Shown here piece after piece: positions 50,601 through 59,014 of a stretch of DNA of 64,000 nucleotides. The stretch lies in NCBI RefSeq assembly GCF_003600645.1, contig NZ_CP032482.1, forward strand, positions 372,001 to 436,000, read 5' to 3'. The notes under the pieces were generated by a model. It was not told the DNA's origin. It did not search any database and was given only the letters and a program-made list of their open reading frames with translations. The stretch's first letter is position 1. Every line of letters begins with the position of its first letter. The stretch comes from Yersinia rochesterensis. GTDB taxonomy: Bacteria > Pseudomonadota > Gammaproteobacteria > Enterobacterales > Enterobacteriaceae. Position numbers and translations under genes: made by a program.

Positions 50601-53600
50601 CTACTCAAATCTGATGTCATATGGACCATATCAGCGATACAGCCCGCATCGTAGATATCTCTGAGCGAAAGCGTTAATGCGCTCTTTTTGAGTTCAGAAA
50701 TTAATTTCAATGCAAGAATTGAGTCGCCACCAACATTGAAGAAGTTGTCGCTGAGACTGAGAGCACTTGAAGCGATTAGACTGCTAATAATGTCATAAAA
50801 CAGTTTTTCCTTGTCATTGTTAAACTGAGGTTCTTCACGACTACCGTGGAACACTACGGGGGTAGGTAATGCACGACGATCTAGTTTACCATTTGAGGAA
50901 AGAGGTAATTTTTCCAGGACTATGTAATGACTCGGGATCATAAATCCAGGTAGTTTTTGCGCCAAGTCGGCTTTAATAAGTGCTACTTCCTGATCTTCAG
51001 AAAATAGGTTTGAACGGGAGTTCAGTGACAGATAAGCCACGAGTCTTTTGACTCCGGTGGATTCGTCCAGAACAACGGCAGATTCCTTAACCTGTTCACA
51101 CGTTAAGATAATCGCTTCAATTTCACCTAGTTCAATTCTAAAACCTCGTAGTTTAATCTGATGGTCCGCCCTGCCCAAATATTCAATATTACCGTCAAAA
51201 TTGTAGCGGGCCCGGTCACCAGTTTTATACATCCGAGTGTGTTTTTCGCCATCACCGATAATATCAATGAATGCACTTTTGGTTAGTTCAGGCTTGTTAT
51301 TATAACCTTCAGCCAGTTGCACACCTGCAATAAATAGTTCACCAGCAACCCCTATAGGCTGCATCATATGCGCTTTGTTTAAAACATATAGTTGCGTATT
51401 AGCCACAGGTTTACCGATGGGTACGACATTGCCATCGTAATTTCTTTCACACTCCCAGAATGATACATCGATAGCCGCTTCTGTTGGCCCATATAAATTA
51501 TGAAGGCTGCAGGGTAGTTGCGCATAAAAGGATTTAATTATTTCAGAGGAAAGGGCTTCGCCACTACAGAAAACACTTACCAAGCTTGCACATTTCATGG
51601 CAAGTTCATCTTCCTCCAAAAACGCATTCAGCATTGAGGGCACGAAATGCAGTACAGTGACTTTTTTATCCGCTATCAGTTCTTTCAGATAGCTAGTATC
51701 CCGGTGTCCACCTGGTCTAGCGATGACAATGCGCGCACCTGACATTAGTGGCCAGAAAAACTCCCAGACAGATACATCAAAGCTAAACGGGGTTTTCTGC
51801 AGAACACGATCTTTTGACGTTAGCTTGTATTTATCTTGCATCCAGTACAGCCGGTTGAATAGTCCTTTGTGTGTGTTGATAACCCCTTTCGGCTGGCCCG
51901 TTGAACCTGATGTGTAAATCATATAAGCACTGCTGTCTGGAGTCAGGTTTATCGTGGGCCCGCAGGGATTAGATACCTGTATTTCGCTGACAGCATTCTC
52001 TAGCGTGACCGCTTCACCGCTAAAGTTTTCTAGTTTCTCAAAAAACTTCTCTTGCGTCAGGATTAGGTCAACACCAGAATCTTGGATCATATAGTCAATA
52101 CGGTTCTGTGGGTATTCCGGATCAATAGGTACCCAGGCCTTTCCCGCTCTCATAATGGCTAACAACGCCATTGTCATTTCGAAGGATCTTTCCAAAACGA
52201 CACCAATAAACTGAGCCTCAGTCTTACTCTGAAGCCACTGCGCAATTTCCGCAGTACGCTCATCTAAACGCCCGAATGTAAGGGTACTGTTACCGTATTC
52301 CAGTGCGACTGACGATTTTTTTTCTTTCATGACTGCGAGGATAATTTCTAATATGTTCGTATCTGGATAACTGGCTTGTGTAGCGTTCCAAGCCTTTATT
52401 TCCTCACGTTCGCAGGTCGGCAGAATCTCAGCGCTACTGACCTGCACATCTATATCACTGAGGAGTGACTCTGCTAGAGTTTCAAAATGTGCAAAAATAC
52501 GACTGATGGTCGAAGGTTTAAAAACGGCACTGTTATATTCTATGTCTAAAATGAGTTGATCGGCACGTTCTCTGATATTGATTAATAAATCAAATTTAAC
52601 ATGCCGGCGACTTATGCGAATATCCTCTGCTGAAAATCCTTTTCCCAAGTCGAAAGGGATGTCTTTCCCAAGCCAAGTGAGCATCGTTTGGAACAATGGG
52701 TGCACACTTGGATCTGTTTTTATATTTAGTTCCTTCACTAACAACGGGAAAGGTACACGCTGATTCTTCAGTGCACCATTCAACTTATTAACGGTATGTG
52801 CCAACACATTTTTGAACGAGATATTTTCATCAAACTCAAGATGTAATGCTAAAGTATTAACGAAGCACCCTATCATAGACATTTCATCTGTATTATGTCT
52901 ATTTAGTACTGGCATTCCTATATTAATAGTTTCCTGTTCTGTATAGCGGTAAAGTAATGATGCATATAAAGCCATCAAGACAGAATAAATTGAGACATTT
53001 TGTTCTAATGACAATTTCCTTATTTTGTCAGTAATAATATTTTTCAGGGTAAATTCAATGGATGAGCCTTCCTGATTGGTAGATGACTTATATGTGAAAT
53101 CTGCGGGAAGCTTTATATTATCAGCAAGGCTTAGATGCTGAGATTTCCAGTAGCTCAGTGACTCATCTAAGTGTCCATTTATTATACTTTGATGTTCTAT
53201 TAATGCTGCTTTTGTGAAGTCATATTTAGCCAGGTCGAGATGCCGTGTAGCGGGAATCCCGACGTACTTATATTCTTCAGATAATTCTTTAAAGAAAATC
53301 GAAAAAGACCAGCCATCGATAATGAGATGATGGGCAGTTAAATTAACAAATGTTTTTTCTTCATTCGGGCAATATATTATACTGAGACAGTATAATGGTC
53401 CATTATAGATGTCGAATAACTGGTGTGCGGCATCATCTAATACTGCGAGTGCCTGTTCCTGCGAACTTACCACAAGGTTAGTGATGTTCGCTACCTGCAC
53501 CTGCTGGGTATCATCAATCCATAATCCTTCATCGTTATATATGTATTTCACTGAAAATACGCTGTGCCGCGCCAGAACCACTTCGGCAGCAGCAGTGAGT

Positions 53601-53728
53601 GTAGTTATTGATACTGGTCCCTTAATACATACGGTTTTATGCTCATTGTAACTAGTGTTGTTTTCTTGGGCTTTTAGGTCAGCTTTCCAAATACTTTCGA
53701 CTGTCTGTGTGGCTTTAATCACTGTCAT
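47660..53728 (-). CDS. Nonribosomal peptide synthetase, C-A(Ser)-T-C-T-C
   Basis: A 2022-residue NRPS. Domain order: C1 (HHLIIDG at about 133), A (about 450-955; YTSGSTGQPKGV, GELFIAGVQLAEGY, TGDRARY, NGKLDRRALP), T1 (GGDSI, about 1000), C2 (HHAVLDG, about 1200), T2 (KGVDSI, about 1500), C3 (HHSILDG, about 1705). The A-domain code read by alignment to GrsA/EntF is D-V-W-H-F-S-L-I-D-K, one change from the EntF serine code. There is no thioesterase, no epimerase and no A domain for T2, and the protein ends with a C domain. C1 should accept the aminoacyl group from the A-T protein encoded just upstream (24-base gap). GAGAGGA precedes the ATG closely; GTG 53722 is an alternative start. Confidence 0.93.
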   Translation of the reverse strand: MTVIKATQTVESIWKADLKAQENNTSYNEHKTVCIKGPVSITTLTAAAEVVLARHSVFSVKYIYNDEGLWIDDTQQVQVANITNLVVSSQEQALAVLDDAAHQLFDIYNGPLYCLSIIYCPNEEKTFVNLTAHHLIIDGWSFSIFFKELSEEYKYVGIPATRHLDLAKYDFTKAALIEHQSIINGHLDESLSYWKSQHLSLADNIKLPADFTYKSSTNQEGSSIEFTLKNIITDKIRKLSLEQNVSIYSVLMALYASLLYRYTEQETINIGMPVLNRHNTDEMSMIGCFVNTLALHLEFDENISFKNVLAHTVNKLNGALKNQRVPFPLLVKELNIKTDPSVHPLFQTMLTWLGKDIPFDLGKGFSAEDIRISRRHVKFDLLINIRERADQLILDIEYNSAVFKPSTISRIFAHFETLAESLLSDIDVQVSSAEILPTCEREEIKAWNATQASYPDTNILEIILAVMKEKKSSVALEYGNSTLTFGRLDERTAEIAQWLQSKTEAQFIGVVLERSFEMTMALLAIMRAGKAWVPIDPEYPQNRIDYMIQDSGVDLILTQEKFFEKLENFSGEAVTLENAVSEIQVSNPCGPTINLTPDSSAYMIYTSGSTGQPKGVINTHKGLFNRLYWMQDKYKLTSKDRVLQKTPFSFDVSVWEFFWPLMSGARIVIARPGGHRDTSYLKELIADKKVTVLHFVPSMLNAFLEEDELAMKCASLVSVFCSGEALSSEIIKSFYAQLPCSLHNLYGPTEAAIDVSFWECERNYDGNVVPIGKPVANTQLYVLNKAHMMQPIGVAGELFIAGVQLAEGYNNKPELTKSAFIDIIGDGEKHTRMYKTGDRARYNFDGNIEYLGRADHQIKLRGFRIELGEIEAIILTCEQVKESAVVLDESTGVKRLVAYLSLNSRSNLFSEDQEVALIKADLAQKLPGFMIPSHYIVLEKLPLSSNGKLDRRALPTPVVFHGSREEPQFNNDKEKLFYDIISSLIASSALSLSDNFFNVGGDSILALKLISELKKSALTLSLRDIYDAGCIADMVHMTSDLSSEKEEKYEPYFLLNPMDKAVVNSRGIDAWPMSVLQKGMVYHSLLNEESSIYHDIFSYVIDEASVSELTTRIEHAIRHNQQLQCVFDLTTCSCPIQIQLSEAIKGIFRTSVVGDLNHHLVRWEHERKQAPFDFESGPLVCFTLHTVDNRVIALSVDFHHAVLDGWSVSILINDIVNGIHDIPQIVEGDYRNGYATFVAAETEALNSEDCQAHWLNISRQEACQNFGLDVDIDTSTSETLILSDDFISSMRRLSREHSVPLKTVALYFHYLALSAVCGKKNICFGHVVNGRLEYEGSEKSLGLYLNTLPFIVEGASAQVSDLLTEIFNTEKTSLNYRRYPLANILKAANRDNLFDVVFNFTDFHVYNEGKNTIRQARYYEQTNFPVMIHFSRNPFTREYSVTLNYHDTDKNRLFAKAYIENLTQQQKNDEGITIAEDVAAIFYEVTGNHVDPNENYHVKGVDSISALRITALLRKGGYRVKLKDIVESDSLTKLWTILSQGTIEMQVESEKRPLKFDIPQELRDDQTAQDFYPLTDTQHMMVEKYREETGFSTYHDVFGYELNLNHNHEDIEKILMRLIAAHPVLRTSFVLTEGHLPLQKVHKTGFLNYQYFDLSPSGKLDAHNEYLRWFEAEKGNLFDFSEQDLVRFYSHKINKNHFFFTVSFHHSILDGYSLSNLIRLFVTDYQNLLEGRQLGEAPNHVVPAFKEFCLLSKEESRSEEAREFWKSVLFEEPILELSRPNIASSHKWSESKVTFNSEVSLALSAVAREGGISLKHLLQAVHFTVIRTLFDTPDLVSCTFSGGRTDSLHSDETLGMFLNFLPIRCNLSDLTVIEVAHHLRDFENKSLPYKRFSLSEINAFSQHKSYLSSCFNFTRFSNYQAIATSRFEGNDTSPLLRTLWFEHAHFGLLVNVGFDLALDEIVITLNAKSSVISPADLERLARMYVNAIRAIASGHHFECDAIHCLNTHDIRRCETGKEYETN

Positions 53729-53752
53729 TCCTCTCTGAATGGTGTGTGTTTT

Positions 53753-55492
53753 TTAGGAAATACTGTCAGCAATATTTCTGACATTTCTGAATCTGAGTAT
53801 CTCCTCCAGCGAAAAGTTAATCCCTTCCTGCTCCCTTATTTTCATTGCAATAATCATGGCCTCAACGGAGTTCCCTCCACAGGAATAAAAATCACTATCT
53901 AGCCCTATTTCTTTATTATTTAAAGTGTCCTGCCAAATATGTAATATGGATTTTTTTAATTTTGTATTTTTATTGCTTTCTGGTTTATCTCTCTGAGTTA
54001 ATTTTATTTTCTTACCTTTTTCAAATAGCGTCTTGCGATCTGTTTTAGCGTGAGCGGTTAATGGTATTTCATCCACAATATAATAATCTGCTGGCCACAT
54101 ATAATGTGGCAACGTATTCTGTATCTGGTCAGTGAGCTGTTCAAAAAGCGCATCTTCTGTTTTATTACATTTCAGAAAGGCAATTAGGCGGTTAAGATCT
54201 CCGTTGCTCTCTTTACTGACGACTACCGAATCAACAGCGTGATGAGTATTTAATACAGCTTCTATTTCATTCAAATCAACACGGTATCCGTTAATTTTTA
54301 TCTGTTCATCAAGCCGCCCACAAAAAAAGATGTCCCCAACAATATTCCGGTAAGCAAGATCACCTGTTCTGTAAACACGGGGGGAGTCGGGAAGCGTCTC
54401 GATAAAAACAAACCTTTTTCGCTCCTCAGATTCGCAACTGATGTAACCTTCAGCCAATGCGATACCGCTTATGCATAGTTCACCAATTTCATCCACCGCA
54501 GCTTCGTTTTCATTTTGTGATAAAATGTATGCCTGAACACCTGAAACGGGTCTACCAACTGGGATATCATTCAGCAGGTCAGCTTTCGTCACGGTATGTG
54601 TTAGCACCTGTATGGTAGTTTCTGTTGGCCCATAAAGATTGTGCAGTGCCGCTTTAGAGGCACTGAAAAATGCTTTAGCTAGTTCGTTTGTAAGAATTTC
54701 GCCCCCGACAAAGACATTTTTAAGCGACCTACATTGTTTGAAGGCTGGTTCATTGAGGACTTTCCTAAGCATAGCTGGCACAAACTGGACGGTATTAATG
54801 TTGAATCTGAGGATCATCTCTATGAGATAATTAGGAATTATATCTTTATCGGGATCTGCCAGGCAGAGCGTCCCCCCACAAATAAAGGGTATTAACATTT
54901 CCCACACTGAAGCATCAAACGTTAACGCTGTTTTGTTGAGGATTCGGGTTTCGGTGTCAAAGCCGTATGTTTTAGTCATCCAATTCAGAAGGCTGGCGAC
55001 GGCTGAAGCCTTAATTTTTACGCCTTTAGGTTTTCCTGTCGTTCCTGATGTGTAGAGAATATATGCGAGCTGGGGGCCAGCTTCAGCTGCTTTTCCAGTT
55101 CTATGAGATATTTTTGCTTTCCTAATTTCTGTGATTGCTTTTTCATCTAGTGAATTTTTTTTCGAGATAATAAACTCGGCATTTACATCTTCTTTTATAA
55201 AACTCTTTCTAATCTCAGGATGGTCTGGATCAATAGGGATATATATCGCACCGAGTTTAATCAACGCTAATATATAGTAAATACATTCCGGCCCCCTCTT
55301 CAGCTCAACAATAACTTTCGACCCGTATGTCACATTTTTGGAGATTAATAACCGGAGAACTTCATTAACTTCACTTAATAACTCTTTGTAAGTTAGTTTA
55401 GAAAATTCCGTTTCGAGAGCAATCCTCTCTGGGTATTTTTGGAAACTATTCAGTATTAATGCACCAAGTTTATTATCCATATGCAATTCCAT
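53753..55492 (-). CDS. Stand-alone NRPS adenylation-thiolation protein, Gln-like code
   Basis: A 579-residue A-T protein. A-domain cores: YILYTSGTTGKPKGV, FDASVWEMLIPF, NLYGPTETTI, GELCISGIALAEGY, YRTGDLAYR, INGYRVDLNEIE. The carrier domain has FYSCGGNSVEA. The code read by eye is D-A-W-Q-F-G-L-I-Q-K, nine of ten positions as in the known glutamine code DAWQFGLIDK. It is the first gene of the operon and probably loads the initiating Gln, passed to C1 of the large synthetase. Starts at 55492 or 55480 are both possible. Confidence 0.9.
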   Translation of the reverse strand: MELHMDNKLGALILNSFQKYPERIALETEFSKLTYKELLSEVNEVLRLLISKNVTYGSKVIVELKRGPECIYYILALIKLGAIYIPIDPDHPEIRKSFIKEDVNAEFIISKKNSLDEKAITEIRKAKISHRTGKAAEAGPQLAYILYTSGTTGKPKGVKIKASAVASLLNWMTKTYGFDTETRILNKTALTFDASVWEMLIPFICGGTLCLADPDKDIIPNYLIEMILRFNINTVQFVPAMLRKVLNEPAFKQCRSLKNVFVGGEILTNELAKAFFSASKAALHNLYGPTETTIQVLTHTVTKADLLNDIPVGRPVSGVQAYILSQNENEAAVDEIGELCISGIALAEGYISCESEERKRFVFIETLPDSPRVYRTGDLAYRNIVGDIFFCGRLDEQIKINGYRVDLNEIEAVLNTHHAVDSVVVSKESNGDLNRLIAFLKCNKTEDALFEQLTDQIQNTLPHYMWPADYYIVDEIPLTAHAKTDRKTLFEKGKKIKLTQRDKPESNKNTKLKKSILHIWQDTLNNKEIGLDSDFYSCGGNSVEAMIIAMKIREQEGINFSLEEILRFRNVRNIADSIS

Positions 55493-55811
55493 TAATTGTC
55501 AGAGATTGAGCTATTGTTAATGAATTTTTTTCATGGTTAACTAATTTTTCCAGAAATTAGCCTTCCTCTTTTAAAAAACATAAATTCAATGTCCTCGTAA
55601 AGAAGAATTCTCCTATATATTAGATTTCGTGACATAAATCATACTTATGAGTTATTTGTTTAATTATTTTTATCTATTAAATCAATATAATATATGGCTT
55701 TTCATTTAAAATATTCTAAAACAGAATTTAAAATCATTGAAATCATAATCATTGGTAATGTAATGTCTTTGGTATAAGATTTTCTTTTTCACTATGATTA
55801 TGGAAGGCATG
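55493..55811. promoter_or_regulatory. Divergent AT-rich control region of the NRPS cluster
   Basis: It separates the NRPS operon from the cyclotransferase gene and must hold both promoters. A perfect 7-bp inverted repeat CTAATTT/AAATTAG (55541-55560) and a looser one around GTTAATGAA are visible. The extreme AT content suggests H-NS-type silencing of acquired DNA; no firm -35/-10 could be fixed. Confidence 0.4.
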
Positions 55812-56606
55812 ATGATTCAGGATAATATTTCTTTAAAAACACATATATTGTTAGCTTTTCTTTCAGCGTACATACTTATGACAACACATTATGCTTTCGC
55901 TGCACCTGATAAAGAAGGATATAGGATTATTAGTAAAATTCCTCATAATCAAGAGTCTTTTACGCAGGGACTAATTTTTGACCGTGGCCATATTGTCGAA
56001 TCTACAGGCCTATATAAAAAGTCCAAAATTAACATCATTGACTCTAAAAATGGTGAGCTGATTAAGTCGGTTGATTTACCTGCTGACGTATGGGGGGAAG
56101 GGCTTACAAAATTAGATGGGAAATACTATACCTTAACATGGAGAGAGAAAAAGATATTGGTTATGGATCCTGACAATCTTAAAGTTATTAACTCGTTTGA
56201 CTATGAGGGAGAAGGATGGGGTTTAACAACCGATGGCAAACTTCTTATTATGAGTGATGGTAGTGCAGATATTTATTTCCGCCGTTCTGATGACTTTTCG
56301 ATCCAGAAAAAAATTCAGGTGACTTTTGACGGTAAAAAAATCGAGAAAATTAATGAGCTTGAATGGATAAACGGGCTTATCTATGCGAATGTCTGGTATA
56401 CCGATTTCATTCTCGTTATAAATCCTGAGGATGGTAAAGTCATCAAATGGATTGACTTGGCTGGCATACAATTTAATCTTGACAATTTTGATAAAAATAC
56501 CAATACACTCAATGGCATTGCTTATGACCCTATCTCTGACAAGGTTTATGTCACGGGAAAAAACTGGTCGAACATTTTTGAGGTCAAGTTTACAGGAAAT
56601 GATTAG
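55812..56606 (+). CDS. Exported glutaminyl-peptide cyclotransferase
   Basis: About 264 residues with a signal peptide (LLAFLSAYILMTTHYAFA). The mature part is the plant-type glutamine cyclotransferase beta-propeller: FTQGLIFDRGHIVESTGLY, VWGEGLTKLDGKYYTLTW, EGEGWGLTTDGKLLIMSDGS, ELEWINGLIYANVWYTD, LNGIAYDPISDKVYVTGKNW. Such enzymes turn N-terminal glutamine of peptides into pyroglutamate with loss of ammonia. Four ATGs stand together; 55812 is best placed behind GGAAGG. It is divergent from a synthetase that appears to start with Gln, so the periplasmic enzyme probably caps the exported product. Codon use is AT-rich like the NRPS operon. Confidence 0.85.
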   Translation: MIQDNISLKTHILLAFLSAYILMTTHYAFAAPDKEGYRIISKIPHNQESFTQGLIFDRGHIVESTGLYKKSKINIIDSKNGELIKSVDLPADVWGEGLTKLDGKYYTLTWREKKILVMDPDNLKVINSFDYEGEGWGLTTDGKLLIMSDGSADIYFRRSDDFSIQKKIQVTFDGKKIEKINELEWINGLIYANVWYTDFILVINPEDGKVIKWIDLAGIQFNLDNFDKNTNTLNGIAYDPISDKVYVTGKNWSNIFEVKFTGND

Positions 56607-56759
56607 CTTGAGAATTATATTCTATCATTTAGATTAAATTGAATGATTAGCCACCTGAATAAGTTTGAGTTTCGTAGACACTTTTTTCCTCATAATGGGG
56701 TGCCCTTGGACAATTTTTCCCTATATTTTGAGCATAGCAACTGTCTTGCGCACCTAATC

Positions 56760-56935
56760 CTACGAAGCATGTCGATGGTACAGTGGATCCCATGCTTCAT
56801 TCTTTTTAAGCATAGCGTTCTGGATCGTTACTAGCTTCTGGATACAGGCTGTTAATGCTACTTTTTTGGTTTTCCCAGCGGCGATCCGGCGAGTATCAAA
56901 CTCTTTGATTACAGGGTTGTGTCTAGTTGCAACGA
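56760..56935 (-). pseudogene. C-terminal fragment of a second IS110-type transposase
   Basis: The last 58 codons of a longer minus-strand frame read VATRHNPVIKEFDTRRIAAGK, KKVALTACIQKLVTIQNAML and a tail KNEAWDPLYHRHAS, the typical end of IS110-family transposases. Just upstream in the same frame the sequence is carbamoyltransferase, so the two are fused at about 56936 by a transposition or deletion event. The 150 bases left of it (56607-56759) hold no gene and are probably the end of this IS. Confidence 0.75.
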
Positions 56936-57290
56936 GGATAGACATCCCAAATGCGCATAGAAGGTGCGATCGCTCATGGGATGATGAGAAGAAGTCGATG
57001 GTCTTTCCCAACAAGCGCTTCTTGCTGACAATCACTCGGTCGTGATCACTGCCACGGTATTCAGCCACCCTATCCCCTCCGCGCGGAGAGTCGCCGGGCC
57101 ACCATCCTCCTTTGCACAGCACGTCGGGAGCAGCATGAAGTTCGGCAAGTGTGTCGAATACATCGGGAACTGATAGCAATGAATGTCGGTACTTCGAACT
57201 CTTCTCGGCCTCAATGGAGAATACCAAGCGGCCATCCTCGATATACGCAAATGCGCCGTCATGGCCCGGGTTGTAAGAGAGTATTTTCAT
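56936..57290 (-). pseudogene. N-terminal fragment of a NodU/CmcH-type carbamoyltransferase
   Basis: Begins MKILSYNPGHDGAFAYIEDG, the N-terminal beta strand and GHDGA loop of carbamoyltransferases, followed by FSIEAEKSSKYRH and later SSHERSHLLCAFGMS, the HERSH metal/nucleotide site. These enzymes move a carbamoyl group from carbamoyl phosphate to hydroxyls on sugars or antibiotics. The gene breaks off after about 118 residues into an IS110 tail. Its ATG overlaps the stop of the GH16 fragment by four bases, so both belonged to one operon. Confidence 0.8.
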
Positions 57291-57771
57291 CTTGAATCTC
57301 CTTTGATAACTGGTCCGTCCAAAGCTTGGAGAACCCTAACCTGCTGCTTGCGTACCGATGGGCCGTACGCAAGCACGCGAATCGATTGAACGTTGGTCAT
57401 AGTCGGAAGTCGGCGGGTGTTAAGACGCCCCGCAAGCTGAGAGGATCGAGAGGGCCAAGTGTTGAAATGCAGTTTCATGGACAAATGCGGAATTGGTGTT
57501 GGATCCCAAAGCACACGTCGATGGATCAGTTGGTCATCCACTAACCATCGGATCTCCCACGGGGTCCATTCGATGGCATACCGATGCACGTCCTTCGAAG
57601 CGTCGAAGCCCAGTTCGATGTAGCTTGGAGCACCTCGGTAGCCGTAGTCGAACTGTGCACCTTCGTCACCGGGGTTGTAGAAGACATTGACAATTAGGCG
57701 ACTCGGCATATTGCCGGCAATCTCGATGTCAATCTCCTGATGCGGTGAGTTACGGTGAAGAAAGAACCCGG
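57287..57771 (-). pseudogene. C-terminal part of a GH16 glycoside hydrolase
   Basis: From 57771 the minus-strand frame reads FFLHRNSPHQEIDIEIAGNMP, containing the GH16 catalytic signature E-I-D-I-E. It continues with FDYGYRGAP, DVHRYAIEWTPWEIRWLVDDQ and KLHFNTWPS, all typical of the GH16 jelly roll. The N-terminal part has been cut off by the IS3 element whose end lies at 57772. It is more GC-rich than the NRPS genes, indicating separate origin. GH16 enzymes act on beta-glucans and galactans or transfer glycans. Confidence 0.85.
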
Positions 57772-57812
57772 TGTAATGGTCTAATCATTCCGGACACTTT
57801 GTTAGAGATATA

Positions 57813-58145
57813 ATGAGCAACACTAACGAGGTGAGAATGCGAAAAAAATCATTTACTCATGAGTTTAAACAGGAGTGCGTCAATCTGGTTCTTCAGCATA
57901 AGTACCCGGTGACCCAGGCTGCTGAAACAATGAATATTGGCCTTTCAACCTTACAACGCTGGCTAAGGCAGTATCGCGGAGAGATCCGCGGAAACACACC
58001 GATAGCCAGTGCTATAACACCGGAACAACGGCGAATACAAGAACTTGAAAAGCAGGTACGGCAGTTGCAGAGCGACAATGACCTGTTAAAAAAGGCTTCG
58101 GCCTTCTTCGCCATGGAAATGAACAACGACAAAAAGTCGCGGTGA
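57813..58145 (+). CDS. IS3-family transposase OrfA
   Basis: A 110-residue OrfA with the HTH region (KKSFTHEFKQECVNLVLQHKY, VTQAAETMNIGLSTLQRWLRQY) and a leucine-zipper-like tail (IQELEKQVRQLQSDNDLLKKASAFF). It binds the IS ends and is fused to OrfB by -1 frameshifting during normal transposition. The ATG may be at 57813 or 57837 (MRKKSFTHEF). Its end overlaps orfB by four bases, and the run of A before that is the likely slip site. Confidence 0.9.
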   Translation: MSNTNEVRMRKKSFTHEFKQECVNLVLQHKYPVTQAAETMNIGLSTLQRWLRQYRGEIRGNTPIASAITPEQRRIQELEKQVRQLQSDNDLLKKASAFFAMEMNNDKKSR

Positions 58146-58984
58146 AGCTGAAGAAGGTCGGTGCAAACATCCAACAGGTATGCCGCTGCCTGTCGCTTAC
58201 GCGCAGTGTATTTTATGCCCGTAGTCGTCGGCTAATGATCAAGCCCGATGTTCTGATGTTGCACGCGGCGGCTAAGCATGTTCACGCGGAAATGGATGCC
58301 ACATATGGCAGCCGGCGCATGTGAATCGAGTTATGGGAACAAGGTTTTAACGTGGGCAGATACCGCGTTCGGCAGATAATGAAAAACTTATTACTGATAG
58401 CTAAACGGCCTGGGCGTCATCGCTATCCATGCGGTGGAAAACCCGCTGTCGTGGCCGCTAATCTGTTGAACCGGCAGTTTAATCCAGAGACATTGAATAC
58501 CTGGTGGTCAGGTGATATTACCTATCTGCGTACCGCTCAGGGCTGGTTATATCTGGCTATCGTGATGGACTTATGTTCAAGAGAAATAGTGAGTTGGGCC
58601 TTCTCAGACAAACCGGACAGCGACTTGACTGTCCGGGCCTTAAGGCTGGCCGTAAATAAACGACGACCCACAGGGTCAGTGGTGTTCCATAGCGATCAAG
58701 GGGCGCAATATACCAGCGCGCAGTTCCAATCCTGCCAGCAGGAGCTGGATGTTACAGGTAGCATGAGCCGAAAAGGTAACTGCCTGGATAATGCTGTTAC
58801 GGAAAGGTTTTTCCGCAGCCTGAAAGCTGAGAGGGTTAACTATCGTCGTTATGAAACCCGAAGTCAGGGTATCGCTGATGTTATCGATTATATTGACAGT
58901 TTTTATAATCTGAAAAGGCGGCATTATCGGCTGGGAAATATATCGCCGGATGAATATGAACGCCGACTAGAGCAATGTGCCTAA
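58142..58984 (+). pseudogene. IS3-family transposase OrfB, one in-frame stop
   Basis: The frame is uninterrupted except for TGA at 58322-58324 (YGSRRM-stop-IELWEQGF). The rest holds the full DDE core: WWSGDITYL, FHSDQGAQYTS and NAVTERFFRSLKAE. A single base change thus destroyed the transposase while all other codons stay intact, so the loss is recent. Downstream re-start at 58352 would lack the N-terminal HTH-like part. Confidence 0.88.
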
Positions 58985-59014
58985 ATCCGTGTCCGGTTTT
59001 AGTTGACCGTTACA

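Larger units (their letters stand above)
57772..59014. mobile_element. IS3-family insertion sequence, complete but defective
   Basis: About 1.24 kb with related ends: TGTAATGGTC...CCGGACAC on the left and the complement of TGTAACGGTC...CCGGACAC on the right (57772 and 59014). It carries overlapping orfA and orfB on the plus strand; orfB has a premature stop. It interrupts a minus-strand operon between the GT gene and the GH16 gene. No clear 3-4 bp target duplication is seen, so the surroundings were probably rearranged after insertion. Confidence 0.85.

Noticed and set aside
47660..53728. Epimerisation domain in place of C2 or C3
   Set aside because: Both carry HHxxxDG with condensation-type surroundings and I saw no E-domain motifs, but a subtype test would be needed to be certain.
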